Below the pieces are notes generated by a model that saw nothing but the letters and a program-made list of their open reading frames with translations, was not told the DNA's origin and did no database searches. The position numbers and the translations under genes were made by a program. Positions 12,203-21,538 of a DNA stretch of 64,000 bases are shown piece by piece (the stretch's first letter is position 1; each line of letters opens with the position of its first letter). The DNA comes from Gambelia wislizenii (Eukaryota > Chordata > Lepidosauria > Squamata > Crotaphytidae), in NCBI GenBank assembly GCA_030847615.1, contig JAUMIR010000001.1, positions 162,227,001 to 162,291,000 of the forward strand. The letters run 5' to 3'.

Positions 12203-12822
12203 TTGCATTTCTGTGTATGTACACTCTCCTGTATTACAACAGCTCACTTCAACTTGCAAGTGTCTTCCAGTTCATATATATGTTCATGGAGTAAATTTAG
12301 CAAGTTTTCATAAAAATGCTAGCTCTGGAAATTTCTCAAACACCCCTTGATAAACAACCACTGAATTTCTTACAGATCACTGAAGTATAAATATGGAGAG
12401 AAACATACCAGTACAGTTTCTGAATACCTGATGAACTTACCTTTATGCCCCTGCCTACTATCCAGAAAAAGTTTCACTGTTTAATGTTCCATCCAAAAAG
12501 CACATTAAGTGAATACTGACGTAATTCTGAAAGCCAAGGGCTGCTCTGAGTAGTAGTTGGGGAAATGAAAACTGGCATAACATGGTAAGTAAGAGAGTGA
12601 TCTGCAAGTCAGTAAATTAATGGCTCAATTTAAGTAAATTAATATCTCAGCCACAAATGGGAATTTAGGTAAGCTACAGTTTTCTCAGCCTTATAGACCA
12701 ATCTTGCATTTGTTTAGTGAATATCCCATTATGTGCTATGGATTGGTAAGCACCATACTGCATCCTTAGTGCCTAATCACAATACATGGCCAATCCCGCC
12801 CCCCACTGAAAACACCCACAAG
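11541..12822. other. No gene recognised; contains a (TA)n tract
   Basis: The only structure seen is a TA repeat at about 12172-12201. Two overlapping frames crossing that tract are artefacts of it. Confidence 0.4.
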
Positions 12823-13420
12823 CTAGAATCATAGAGTTGGAAGAGACCGCAAGGGCCATATAGTCAAATCCCCTATTATGCAGGAATACGCAATCAAAGC
12901 ACCCCCAACAGATGGCCATCCAGCCTCTGTTTTAAAACCTCCAAAGATGGAGACTCCACCACACTACAAGGCAGTGCATGCCACTGCTGAACAGCTCTTG
13001 CGGTCAGGAAGTTCTTCCTAATGTTTAGGTGGAATCTCTTTGCCTATAGTTCAACTCTATTGCTCCCTGTCCTAGTCTCTGGAGAGCAGAAAACAAGCCT
13101 GCTCCATCCTCCCTTCAAATATTTAAACATGGCTATCATGTCACCTCTCAACCTTCTCTTCTCCAGACTAAACATGCCCAGCTCTCCAAGCCACTCCTCA
13201 TAGGGCATGGTTTTCAGTCCTCCCTCCCACCATACTGGTCGCTCTCCTCTGGACACATTCCAGCTTCTTAATATACTTCCTGAATTGTGGTGCCTAGAAC
13301 TGGACACAATATTCCAAGTGAGGCCTGACCAAAGCAGAATAGAGTGGCACTATTCCTTCACTTGATCTAGACACTATACTCCTATTAATGCCGCCTCGAA
13401 TCGCATTGTGTGTTGTTCTT
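12823..13420 (-). mobile_element. CR1 LINE 3' end
   Basis: The left end carries the CR1 3' terminal pattern 'agaatcatagagttggaaga', the complement of the 3' tail. To the right are ORF2 C-terminal sequences: the complement of the W-N-V-S-R-G-E-R and L-G-M-F-S-L-E-K-R-R-L-R-G-D-M blocks at 13044-13307. Related copies are at 28383, 57208 and 63760. The copy is 5' truncated near 13420 and has no intact frame. Confidence 0.8.
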
Positions 13421-13479
13421 GAAGACATTTTTCTCTGTCCTCATTTCACAGATAATGGGGGACTGTGGTCTGTTTCATG

Positions 13480-13876
13480 TATGCAGGACCCCTCCTCCTG
13501 TTTTGAGATAGCTTGCTAGTCTCCCATATGTGTGGATTCACTGAGACCATGAAAAAGAACAGGTTGCTTACCTCTAACTGTAGTTCGTCAAGTGGTCATC
13601 TGTGAATTCACACAAACCCGCCCGTCCTCCCCTCTTGTCCTGCCTACCTTGGTTCCATTGGATGCTGCTACAGCGGCATGCAGGGATCTGATCCATTTAG
13701 GCAGGAAGGCCCCTTATATAGGGCAGGGGAGGAATGGGCAGGGTTACCACCAAAACGCTTACAAAACTTTCTGGAATGTTCCGAACAGTGCTCTGTGCAG
13801 CTGCAGATAACCCAATTGTATGAATTCACAGATGACCACTCAAAGAGCTACAGTTACAGGTAAGCAATCTGTTCCT
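13480..13876 (+). mobile_element. DIRS retrotransposon 3' terminus (internal complementary region plus ITR)
   Basis: This piece has the same order as the minus-strand DIRS end at 18290-17906, but in plus orientation. First comes a junction-like segment (gattcactgagaccatg, then caggttgcttacct; 13525-13580). About 230 bp later comes the inverted partner (gatgaccactcaaagagcta, then cagttacaggtaagcaa; 13826-13870). The two arms form an inverted repeat of about 50 bp. No coding part accompanies it, so it is a terminal remnant left by deletion or rearrangement. Its identity follows from the match to the larger DIRS copy. Confidence 0.65.
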
Positions 13877-14884
13877 CTTCAATATACAGGTTGCCCCCAT
13901 CCCCACCCTGTTTACCCAGGGAATAAGTTCCTGGACTTACTACAGATAGGCAAAACTGCATATATTAGTGAACTGCCATAGAACTGTGTCAGAGGACCTA
14001 AAAAGGGTCGCTAGACATCTGGCATTATGCTATGATCAACTTCAAGTGTTGCCTAGAGAGATCACCTCCAGCACAACTCTATGGTCCTCCAGATGCCTAT
14101 AGAGAGCCCTCCCCCCAATTGTGGGTGAGTGAAACTGCAGGTACTGATCCTGTGTAAAGGTGTGTGTGTGGGTGACCTGTAAATCTGTTTACTTAGCCTT
14201 CAAATAATCACTAGTAATATACCATCAAGGGTATATACATTTTTTGGGACACACTGTATATGTGTGTGTATATATATATATATATATTCATTCATTCAAT
14301 CTGTCAGTATAATTTAGGTTTGTGAACATTCAAGAAATGTCTTTGTTGAAGCTGTAGTTCACTTTTTGTTGTTTGAGTGTTATTCCAGTATTTTCTAAGT
14401 TGACCCTAGAGTAAGTGTGTGCACATACACTTCACTGTGGTATAGATCTTTAGGCTGCTATTCTTCATTATTATTTACTTGACATTTATATTTCAGATGT
14501 AGCACTTTGTGTACAGAACCTCAAGATTCCTTACAATAGAGGTGGGTCTCAGTGGGTTTCATTGGCCAATTTTTGTCCCCCAGAACCCTTTGGGGGCTGC
14601 ATAGACCACAAAAACAAAACAAACATGGAAAGACATAAGTGGGTAAAAGTCCATTTCTGGTTTGGGTGGTGGAGGAAAGGTTTGTTTTTTTGTTGTTTTT
14701 TTAAAATTATAAACACTGTAAAGGACCCTACAACATATTTAAAAGGAGAACTCAATGACCCTGGCAGCTGTGGCAATTCACTATCTTTGTCAGGAAAAGG
14801 GCAGTCCAAAGTATTTAAGGGAGTTAGGGCTCCAGAAACATACTGTGGTACCCTGTGTGGCTCCAAGGATGCCCTTTGCCCACC
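13877..14884. other. No gene recognised; (TG)n/(TA)n tract
   Basis: A TG/TA repeat lies at about 14257-14287. Overlapping frames on both strands at 14549-15032 have no domain. The 3' part of the longer plus-strand frame is CR1 sequence. Confidence 0.4.
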
Positions 14885-15165
14885 CTTGCCTTACAACCGC
14901 TATAAAGCATTCATCAATAGGAGAATGTCTAGATCAAGGGAAGTAATAGCACCACTCTATACTGCTTTGGTCAGACCTCACCTGGAATACTGTGTCCAGT
15001 TCTGGGCACCACAATTCCAGAACGATATTTAGAAGCTGGAACGTGTCCGTAGGAGGGCGACCAAAATGGTAGGAGGTCAGGAAGCCATGCCCTATAAGGA
15101 ATGGGTTAGGGAGCTGGGTATGAGCCTGGAGAATAGAAGGCTAAGAGCTGATATGGAATCTGGGC
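14885..15165 (+). mobile_element. CR1 LINE fragment (late ORF2)
   Basis: The plus strand encodes the CR1 block S-R-E-V-I-A-P-L-Y then [15 protein letters not shown] (about 14935-15015). It is followed, after a stop at 15031, by a segment equivalent to K-L-E-R-V-R-R-R-A-T-K-M. It abuts the DIRS gag remnant on its right and lacks the usual 3' end. It is therefore internally placed and broken at both sides. Confidence 0.7.
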
Positions 15166-15173
15166 CAAGGAGG

Positions 15174-17405
15174 TCAAGTATGGTAGGAAGACTGGGTAGG
15201 GAACCCAAACTTCTTAGTGGTAGACCTCATCTTGTGCGTGTGTTCCAGTTTTGAATCAGTATTGCCATGGAACAGAACTTTGTCATCAAATGGGAGGTCT
15301 GCACGAGTGGAAGAGGCCAGAACATTGCAACCAGGTATATTTCTGGGGGGCAATGGCACTGGCAAGGACCTTACCCGGGAACTCAGCAGTTAGCTTTGCT
15401 GACTGGACTTGCTGCAATGCCAAAGAGACAGCCCCTTCTCGCAACCCAGTGACCACATGATCCATATTGGGCAGCTTGTCAAATAGGGAGTCATTTTTCC
15501 CCACAGTCGGCGAGGGGACATCGATCACTATAGGGCTTGGAGACAGTGGTGGATGCCTGCTGACAGAGGATGCCGTAGAAGCAGACTCCGAACCCAAAGG
15601 GATACGGTATCTAGGTCCCGACGGGGGAAGAACTGGGAAGGTTTCCTTTGCTTGGACATCTGGCACATGGTCTCATGCATGGTCTTCCATAGTGTGGTCC
15701 GGCAGGAGCTCCTCGGAGGTTGGGGCTCCTCTTGGCATGGACCCTAGAACGTTGCATTCACTCCCTCTGGCATCTGCAAGGGGAGGAGATGGTGAGCCAA
15801 CAGGCCTCAAGAGCAGAGCTCTGGTAGACCCAAATGAAGAAGGCGCCCAAGGTCGGACAATATCTCCCTGCTGTGAAGGGGAACGGTTGTGTGGTTGATG
15901 TTGAGCTGATTCATAGCAAGCATAGCAATCACAGTCAAGAAAATGATAGTACAACAGGTGCAAGTCCCAATATGCAGCAGCTTGGCAGTGGAAGTGGCGA
16001 TATCTGTCCAACTCAGCCCGGTGATGACATGATCATGGAGACCAGTTTCAATATGGAGACCAGTGGTAGCGGTGGCGACCCCCCCCGATGACCCCGACTG
16101 GAGGACCAGGATCGGGTGTAATGACGCCGATGGCTAAGGCCACGAGATCAAGAGCAGTGTCGACCCTAGCTATGAGAATGGGACTGCGAGGACCAATACA
16201 ACATACCAGACCTAAGAGTTAATATTATTTTAAGGGGTGGGTGGGCTAGGGTATTGTGGTTATGGAATTTTTATATTGTAAGCCGCCCCGATTGTGTTGC
16301 AGAGGGGCGGAATAGAAATAAAATTTTATTATTATTATTATTAGGATTGTAGGACCTTTGAGGTGGAGATCGAGGTTCAACCGGTATTGGAGGGAGCAGT
16401 GGGCAGGAAGATCCAAAGAGGCATCAGCATCAGGATCAGGTCAGGGGGAATGGTCTGGCAAGACAACAGTGATATTGAGTTCTTCTGCCATATCAACGAT
16501 CTCACCCTTGGACACCAAGATTGGTTCCTCCACATCCACAAGGTATAATGGATGGTTATCCAAACCCAGGACCAACTCGAGCGGTTGCTCGCCTGGTACT
16601 GGATCTGGGGTGCAACCGTCATCTAGCACAGTATGTTGAGAAATCAAAGCCCGAGCTGGTATCGATGGGATCAGAGCCAGCCTGGGAAAATGATCCCGGG
16701 CATGTTTTTTATTTTTATGCTTCCTATGTGCAGGGTCCCCTGGAAGGGCTGAATCGGAGGGCAGTTTCAAGGGGGTGGCAGAAACCAAAGTCCCAGGCTT
16801 ACAGCCCAAGACAGTAGAGGTCGAGGGCTTGGAAACTGTAGCAGAAGGCATCAATGTTGATAACCTGTGAGTGGACCCAGATGCCGAGATCGAAACCCTT
16901 GGAGCCCTCCCCAAAGATGATACAGTGGAAGGTCTTTCTGTTGCTGCGGAAGTAGCTGGCCTCAATGCATGAGAAACCGAATGGGTAGCGGTCCTCAGCT
17001 TCGAGCCCGATGAGGCCGTAGATGTTCAGGCCGGGCCCAAGTGCAAGTCAATACCAGGGTCAAGGATGATCTTGCATCCGCTGATTTCGACAGGGCCAGT
17101 AGAGATGAGAGTGAAGGGGAACGTACTGATTTGGTAGACTGAGGACAATCTGCTCCCTCTGCTAAGGCATGTTCATACAGCAAGGCCTTAAGGCGGACCT
17201 CATGATTCCGTCGAAACTGTGGCGTAAAAGCCTTACAGAAGTGGCATGAATGGGTATTGTGCCCTTCACCCAAGCAAAGTAGGCACAAATCATGTCCATC
17301 AATCTTTCCTTTAACCTGCAAACAACGTTTAAAGAAAGTTGTGGAAGCCATCGTCAAAAGCCAGTCCAAGTCAAAGCCAGAGAAAACAGTCACAAACCAG
17401 TCCAA
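15174..17405 (-). pseudogene. DIRS ORF1 (gag-like) remnant, second copy
   Basis: Pieces of a gag-like DIRS frame appear on the minus strand. The N-terminal zinc-binding region is at 17200-17350: C-L-L-C-L-G-E-G-H-N-T-H-S-C-H-F-C, matching the C-L-I-C-L-G-E-S-H block of the better copy at 23590-23740. The C-terminal block K-M-R-S-T-T-K-K-F-G lies near 15200, matching K-M-R-T-T-A-R-K-Y-G near 21670. Frameshifts and stops break it into several frames. An L2 tail is inserted at 16218-16344. No RT, RNase H or tyrosine-recombinase sequence follows, so this copy was internally deleted. Confidence 0.75.
16218..16344 (+). mobile_element. Severely 5'-truncated L2 3' tail inserted in DIRS
   Basis: These 127 bases match the L2 3' UTR at 44695-44815 over their whole length. 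They include 'ttatattgtaagccgccccg' and the terminal '(att)n' run. The gag remnant continues on both sides. The insertion is a minimal retrotransposition event that postdates the DIRS copy. Confidence 0.85.
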
Positions 17406-17559
17406 ATCAAGAAGGAGAGAGAAGAATCCAGTCAGTCTGAGGTCAAAAATCCGTTAAAGAGCCAAAACGCAGAAGAGAGTAGGCCTCAGCTGAAAAAAAA
17501 AATACAGGAAAGTTCCTCGCGGTGCTGCCGTAGCAGCAGGAAAAAAAGGAACCGAGGCA

Positions 17560-17675
17560 TTTAGATAGGAAGGCCCCTTATATAGGTAAGGGGAGAAGTG
17601 GGCTGGGATGTTCTGAACAGAGCTGTGAGCAGGCACATATAACCTAATTGTGTGGATTCAAAGAGACCACGAAGA
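17560..17675 (-). repeat. 5' terminal repeat of the second DIRS copy
   Basis: The stretch 'ggccccttatataggtaagg' and the closing 'gtgtggattcaaagagacca' match the terminal sequences of the DIRS pieces at 13525-13740 and 18060/18260. It lies just upstream of the gag-like start (minus strand), where the 5' ITR is expected. Confidence 0.6.
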
Positions 17676-17905
17676 AGAATAAATGTTATAATGATTTAGT
17701 CAGAGTTACAAATTCCACCTTAAATTACAATTTTATGTAAGATGTTCAAGCTGTCATCCCTGTACAGCAATGCACTGCTTGCACTGTTGAAGCACGTAGA
17801 TGCAAACCTCACTTAAAGTTTCTCTTGTAATTTTGTGACACTTCTCTATTATTGTAATTTTTAATCCTATTACTGCTGCATACATTTTTTTGGGGGGGGG
17901 AATGG
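17676..17905. other. Spacer between two DIRS copies, unassigned
   Basis: This AT-rich stretch ends in a T/G homopolymer run near 17890-17900. It has no recognised content, although a weak resemblance to a decayed DNA transposon cannot be excluded. Confidence 0.35.
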
Positions 17906-18290
17906 ACAGGTTGCTTACCTGTAACCATAGATCTTCGAGTGGTCTTCTATGAATTCACACAGTTGGGTTATTCCTGTGCCTGCGCAGTGCATACGGAACC
18001 TTCTAGTATCGCTAGGCAGAATGTGCATAGATACATTTTTGGTGGTAACTCCGCCCATCCTAACGGTCCCTTATAAGGGCTTCCCGCCTAAATCCCCTCA
18101 GTTCCTTGAATGACGCCGCAATTAGCAGCACCAGGAATGTTAAAGATATCTGTATCAATAGGACATAGAGGGGAGGATGGGCGGGTCTGTGTGAATTCAC
18201 AGAAGACCACTCGAAGATCTATGGTTACAGGTAAGCAACCTGTCCATCTTCTTCGTGGTCTCTGTGAATCACACAGTTGGGTAGATTAGC
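17906..18290 (-). repeat. DIRS 3' ITR and internal complementary region
   Basis: The arm at 17908-17962 (acaggttgcttacctgtaac onward, through the cttcgagtggtctt block) is repeated in inverted form at 18188-18243. Further in (18246-18275) lies 'cttcttcgtggtctctgtga', the complement of the outer end of a 5' ITR as seen at 17645-17668. A segment that joins the two outer termini is what a DIRS internal complementary region must contain to template closure of the circle. Confidence 0.75.
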
Positions 18291-18348
18291 AAGCTTTACC
18301 CCTGGAGGCGGGTATGTCCCCTATATTAGGGAAGTATCTACCTCCTTT

Positions 18349-18349
18349 C

Positions 18350-18387
<38 letters not shown>
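18349..18387 (+). repeat. (ATT)n microsatellite
   Basis: About 13 ATT units lie between the recombinase stop and the internal complementary region of the DIRS element. Confidence 0.9.
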
Positions 18388-18391
<4 letters not shown>

Positions 18392-18499
18392 TTGCACATT
18401 CCACCAATAATTCTTATATCAAAATGCAATGAAGCAAAGTCCTATATATATCAAAACAATATGGCAATATACATTTGGTCCCATATGGAGGGCACTCAG

Positions 18500-21151
18500 T
18501 TATTGAATAGAGGACAGGAGTACTGCCCTCCCAAAGGCAGCCTCGTTTCTAGAAAGAGATTCCAGTTTATAATGTGAAATAAATGTCAATGGAGAAGACC
18601 AGGTCGCAGCTCGGCAGACATCCTCTAGGGGCACCCCTGAGAGGAATGCAGTCGAAGCGGAGACAGCTCTCGTAGAATGTCCACGAACCTGTGGAGGCAA
18701 CAGCCTCTTGGCCAGTTCATAGCAGAGAGCGATGGTCGATGTCACCCACTTCGAGAGACACTGCAATGAGATCGGAGCACCCCGCTTGAAGTCAGCATAG
18801 GCAACAAAAAGCTGGGGTGATTGTCGAAACGGAGCAGTCCATTGAATATAAAAGGCAAGGGCCCTCCTGACGTCCATAGAATGGAGGGTCTGCTCGAATT
18901 CGTCCTTCGGATCCTGCATCAAGGCTGGCAGGACGATGGGCTGATTCATGTGAAAACTGGAAACCACCTTAGGAAGGAAGGAAATGTCTGGCCTCAAGAC
19001 TACCTTGTGTTTATGGAAACAGGTATAAGGAGGGTCCGACCGTAGAGCACAGAGTTCACTAGCACGTCGGGCGGAGGTGATGGCAATCAAGAAGACAGTT
19101 TTCCAAGTGAGAAGCCACAGGTCAGTTGTAGCAAGAGGCTCGAAAGGTCTCCTCACCAACTGCGAGAGGACGAGTTCAAGGCTCCAAGGTGGCACAGGAT
19201 CAGTCACTGGGGGGTGAAGGTTAATGTACCCCTTCAGGAACCTCTTCACTATCGGATCCTGAAAGGAAGACGGACGGTTTCGAGCTTGGAACTCCACAGA
19301 GATAGCCGCCAGGTAGCCACAAATGGATGATACCGAGAGCCCCGATTTCGAGAGTTCGAGGAGGAATTGGAGAACCGTCGACACCGAGCAGGATTCGAGA
19401 CTCATTCCTTTGTTGGCTAGAAACTTCTCAAATCTAGTCCATTTATACAGGTAGGCCCTACGAGTAGACGGCCGTCGAGTGGCATCCACAACCTCCTGGA
19501 CTTCCTTGGGTAAGGAGGGTGGTACCGGGATCATGGCCGAATCCGCCAGGCTGTCAGACGTAGAGTGTCGAGGTCGGGATGTCTGACCCTGCCCTGTTGA
19601 ATAGTGAGAAGGTCCGGCCGATCCGGAAGGCGGAAGAAACATCTCTTGGACAGGTGAAGTAGCGGTGCAAACCAAGGTTGTCGGGGCCACCAAGGTGCGA
19701 TCAGAATAGCGTTCGCTCGATCCCGACGGAGCTTGGGGACTACTCGCGTCAACAACGGGATTGGTGGAAACAGGTACAGATAGGGTCCTCCCCAATGGAA
19801 CAGGAACGTATCTCCCCTCGAATCCTTGTGTCGTGTCCTGGAGCAGAATTGGTCGCATTGCCTGTTCTGAGCTGTCACAAAGACATCTATTAACGGAGTC
19901 CCCCAGAGCTGGAAGAGCTGCCTTGTTACCTGCCTGTGGAGCATCCATTCGTGGACGTTGGAATTGGAACGGCTCAGTCCGTCTGCAAGAATATTCTCTT
20001 CCCCTGGGAGGTGGATGGACTGAAGAGAAACGTTCCGTTCCACGCACCAGTCCCAAATCTGTAGGGTGAGGTGTAGGAGCTGAGGAGAACTGATACCCCC
20101 TTGCTTGTTGAGGTAGTACATTACCGTGGTGTTGGCCGTGACCAGAAGGACAGTCTTGTTCCAGACAAGCACCTCGAAGGCTCAAAGAGCTTTCTGAATG
20201 GCCAAGAGCTCCAAGACATTGATATGCAGCTGCCTTTCTTCGGAGCTCCACAGATTCTGAATCTTGTGTGGACCCAGGTGCGCTCCCCACCCTAGCAGGG
20301 ATGCATCCGTCGTGAGAGAAGCAGTTGGTTGAGGAGGATCGAAGGGAAGGCCGGAGACGAGCCACCAGTCGAGCGAGCGTTGCACTGGTCGAGGCATCGT
20401 TAACAATTTCCTGGGAGAGTCCCGAAGAAGATCGAAGACACTCAGGAACCACTGCTGAAGCAGTCGGAACTGGAGCCTGGACAGAGGCGTGACTGATGTG
20501 GTTGCTGCCATGTGTCCTAGTAGGACTTGGATGTCGTGTGCTGGAACCTGCTGAGACCGTCGGCAGCGATGGATCAAGCATCAAAGGGTGTCGAACCTGT
20601 CTCTGGGGAGATACGCCGCCGCAGAGACGGAGTCCAGTCGAGCACCAATGAATTGGATGGACTGAGCAGGGTTCAGTTGAGATTTTTCCATGTTGACAAC
20701 AAGTCCCAGGGTGTCCAACACATCTAGGGTATAAGCAATGTCCTTCTCGAGCTGGGATTTGGAGCTCGCAACAAGTAGCCAGTTGTCTATGTAAGGAAAG
20801 ACAGTGACTCCATGCTGTCGAAGATCTGCAGCCACCGTCGCCATGCACTTGGTGAAGACTCTCGGTGCCGTGGACAGTCTGAAGGGGAGAACCCGAAATT
20901 GGTAGGCCACTTCTCCGATCTGGAATGCTAGAAACCTCCTGTGCAAAGGATGGATCCCTATGTGAAAATAGGCGTCCTTCAGGTCTATGGACGCAAACCA
21001 GTCCCTTTGTTGGAGGAGGGGAAGGATAACCGCCAAGGTGGTCATTCTGAATTTCTTTGGGATAATGTACCAATTCACTCCTCGTAGGTCGAGGATGGGA
21101 TGCAAGCCACCGTCCTTCTTCGGTACAAGGAAGTACGATGAAAAGAAACAC
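18500..21151 (-). CDS. DIRS tyrosine recombinase ORF (883 aa, overlaps RT/RNase H)
   Basis: The enzyme would cut and rejoin DNA through a covalent 3'-phosphotyrosine link, inserting circular DIRS DNA. The catalytic domain fills roughly residues 550-883. Arg is at about 697 in S-A-R-R-A-S-E-L, and His and Arg are at about 825 and 828 in G-H-S-T-R. A Trp sits at about 851 in the position of the second His, and the nucleophilic Tyr is at about 861 in I-S-H-Y-K-L. All key residues are present. Residues 1-540 are proline/serine/arginine-rich and lie antiparallel to nothing known; they overlap the RT/RNase H frame in another phase. The true start may be further 3', for instance the Met at 19534. 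No stop codon interrupts the frame. In DIRS elements such overlap is typical. The protein may still be made if transcribed. Confidence 0.85.
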   Translation of the reverse strand: MFLFIVLPCTEEGRWLASHPRPTRSELVHYPKEIQNDHLGGYPSPPPTKGLVCVHRPEGRLFSHRDPSFAQEVSSIPDRRSGLPISGSPLQTVHGTESLHQVHGDGGCRSSTAWSHCLSLHRQLATCCELQIPAREGHCLYPRCVGHPGTCCQHGKISTEPCSVHPIHWCSTGLRLCGGVSPQRQVRHPLMLDPSLPTVSAGSSTRHPSPTRTHGSNHISHASVQAPVPTASAVVPECLRSSSGLSQEIVNDASTSATLARLVARLRPSLRSSSTNCFSHDGCIPARVGSAPGSTQDSESVELRRKAAAYQCLGALGHSESSLSLRGACLEQDCPSGHGQHHGNVLPQQARGYQFSSAPTPHPTDLGLVRGTERFSSVHPPPRGREYSCRRTEPFQFQRPRMDAPQAGNKAALPALGDSVNRCLCDSSEQAMRPILLQDTTQGFEGRYVPVPLGRTLSVPVSTNPVVDASSPQAPSGSSERYSDRTLVAPTTLVCTATSPVQEMFLPPSGSAGPSHYSTGQGQTSRPRHSTSDSLADSAMIPVPPSLPKEVQEVVDATRRPSTRRAYLYKWTRFEKFLANKGMSLESCSVSTVLQFLLELSKSGLSVSSICGYLAAISVEFQARNRPSSFQDPIVKRFLKGYINLHPPVTDPVPPWSLELVLSQLVRRPFEPLATTDLWLLTWKTVFLIAITSARRASELCALRSDPPYTCFHKHKVVLRPDISFLPKVVSSFHMNQPIVLPALMQDPKDEFEQTLHSMDVRRALAFYIQWTAPFRQSPQLFVAYADFKRGAPISLQCLSKWVTSTIALCYELAKRLLPPQVRGHSTRAVSASTAFLSGVPLEDVCRAATWSSPLTFISHYKLESLSRNEAAFGRAVLLSSIQ

Positions 21152-21382
21152 AGATGGCAGTGTTCGGGGTGCACAGGTTCGATGGCCCCTTTTTGCAGCA
21201 GAGTCTGAACCTCCTCGAGAAAGGGAGGGGAGGGCAGCGTTATTCGGATCTGACCAGTTGGAGGTAGTTCATCGAACTCGATCCAGTAGCCCTGTTGTAT
21301 GATTCTCAATACCCAGCGGTCGGATGTTATTAGGGACCAGGTGTCCTGGAACGATGATAGGCGGTCTCCGAACAGGGGGCTC
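19531..21382 (-). pseudogene. DIRS reverse transcriptase/RNase H, inactivated
   Basis: One reading frame runs from the codon after a TAG at about 21381 down to 19531, broken by TGA at 20583-20581 and at 20184-20182. RT motifs are S-I-D-L-K-D-A-Y-F (motif A Asp kept, about 20985) and L-P-F-R-L-S-T-A-P-R (motif B, with Arg where Gly is usual). The catalytic box reads Y-I-D-N, so the second Asp is replaced. RNase H follows: T-T-D-A-S near 20310, an E in V-L-E-L-L-A near 20210, then T-A-N-T-T with Ala in place of the usual Asp near 20130. Both stops could derive from CGA by CpG decay. The enzyme cannot work, so any mobility would need RT supplied in trans. Confidence 0.85.
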
Positions 21383-21538
21383 TAAAAGAAAGGGAAAACA
21401 TCAACAAAAGTAAGAGAGGTGCAACACTCAGAATCTCCGTCTGCTTTGTTCCTTTGCTCGGTGCTTCGGTGGGGCCCGATACCAGGAGGCAGATCCCTGG
21501 CTCCTCACCGATGAGGAGGAGGACATCGGTTGTTGAAA

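Noticed and set aside
18500..21151. Tyrosine recombinase as a phage or bacterial integrase, or a Crypton
   Set aside because: The neighbouring gag-like and RT/RNase H frames, inverted termini and internal complementary region make it DIRS.
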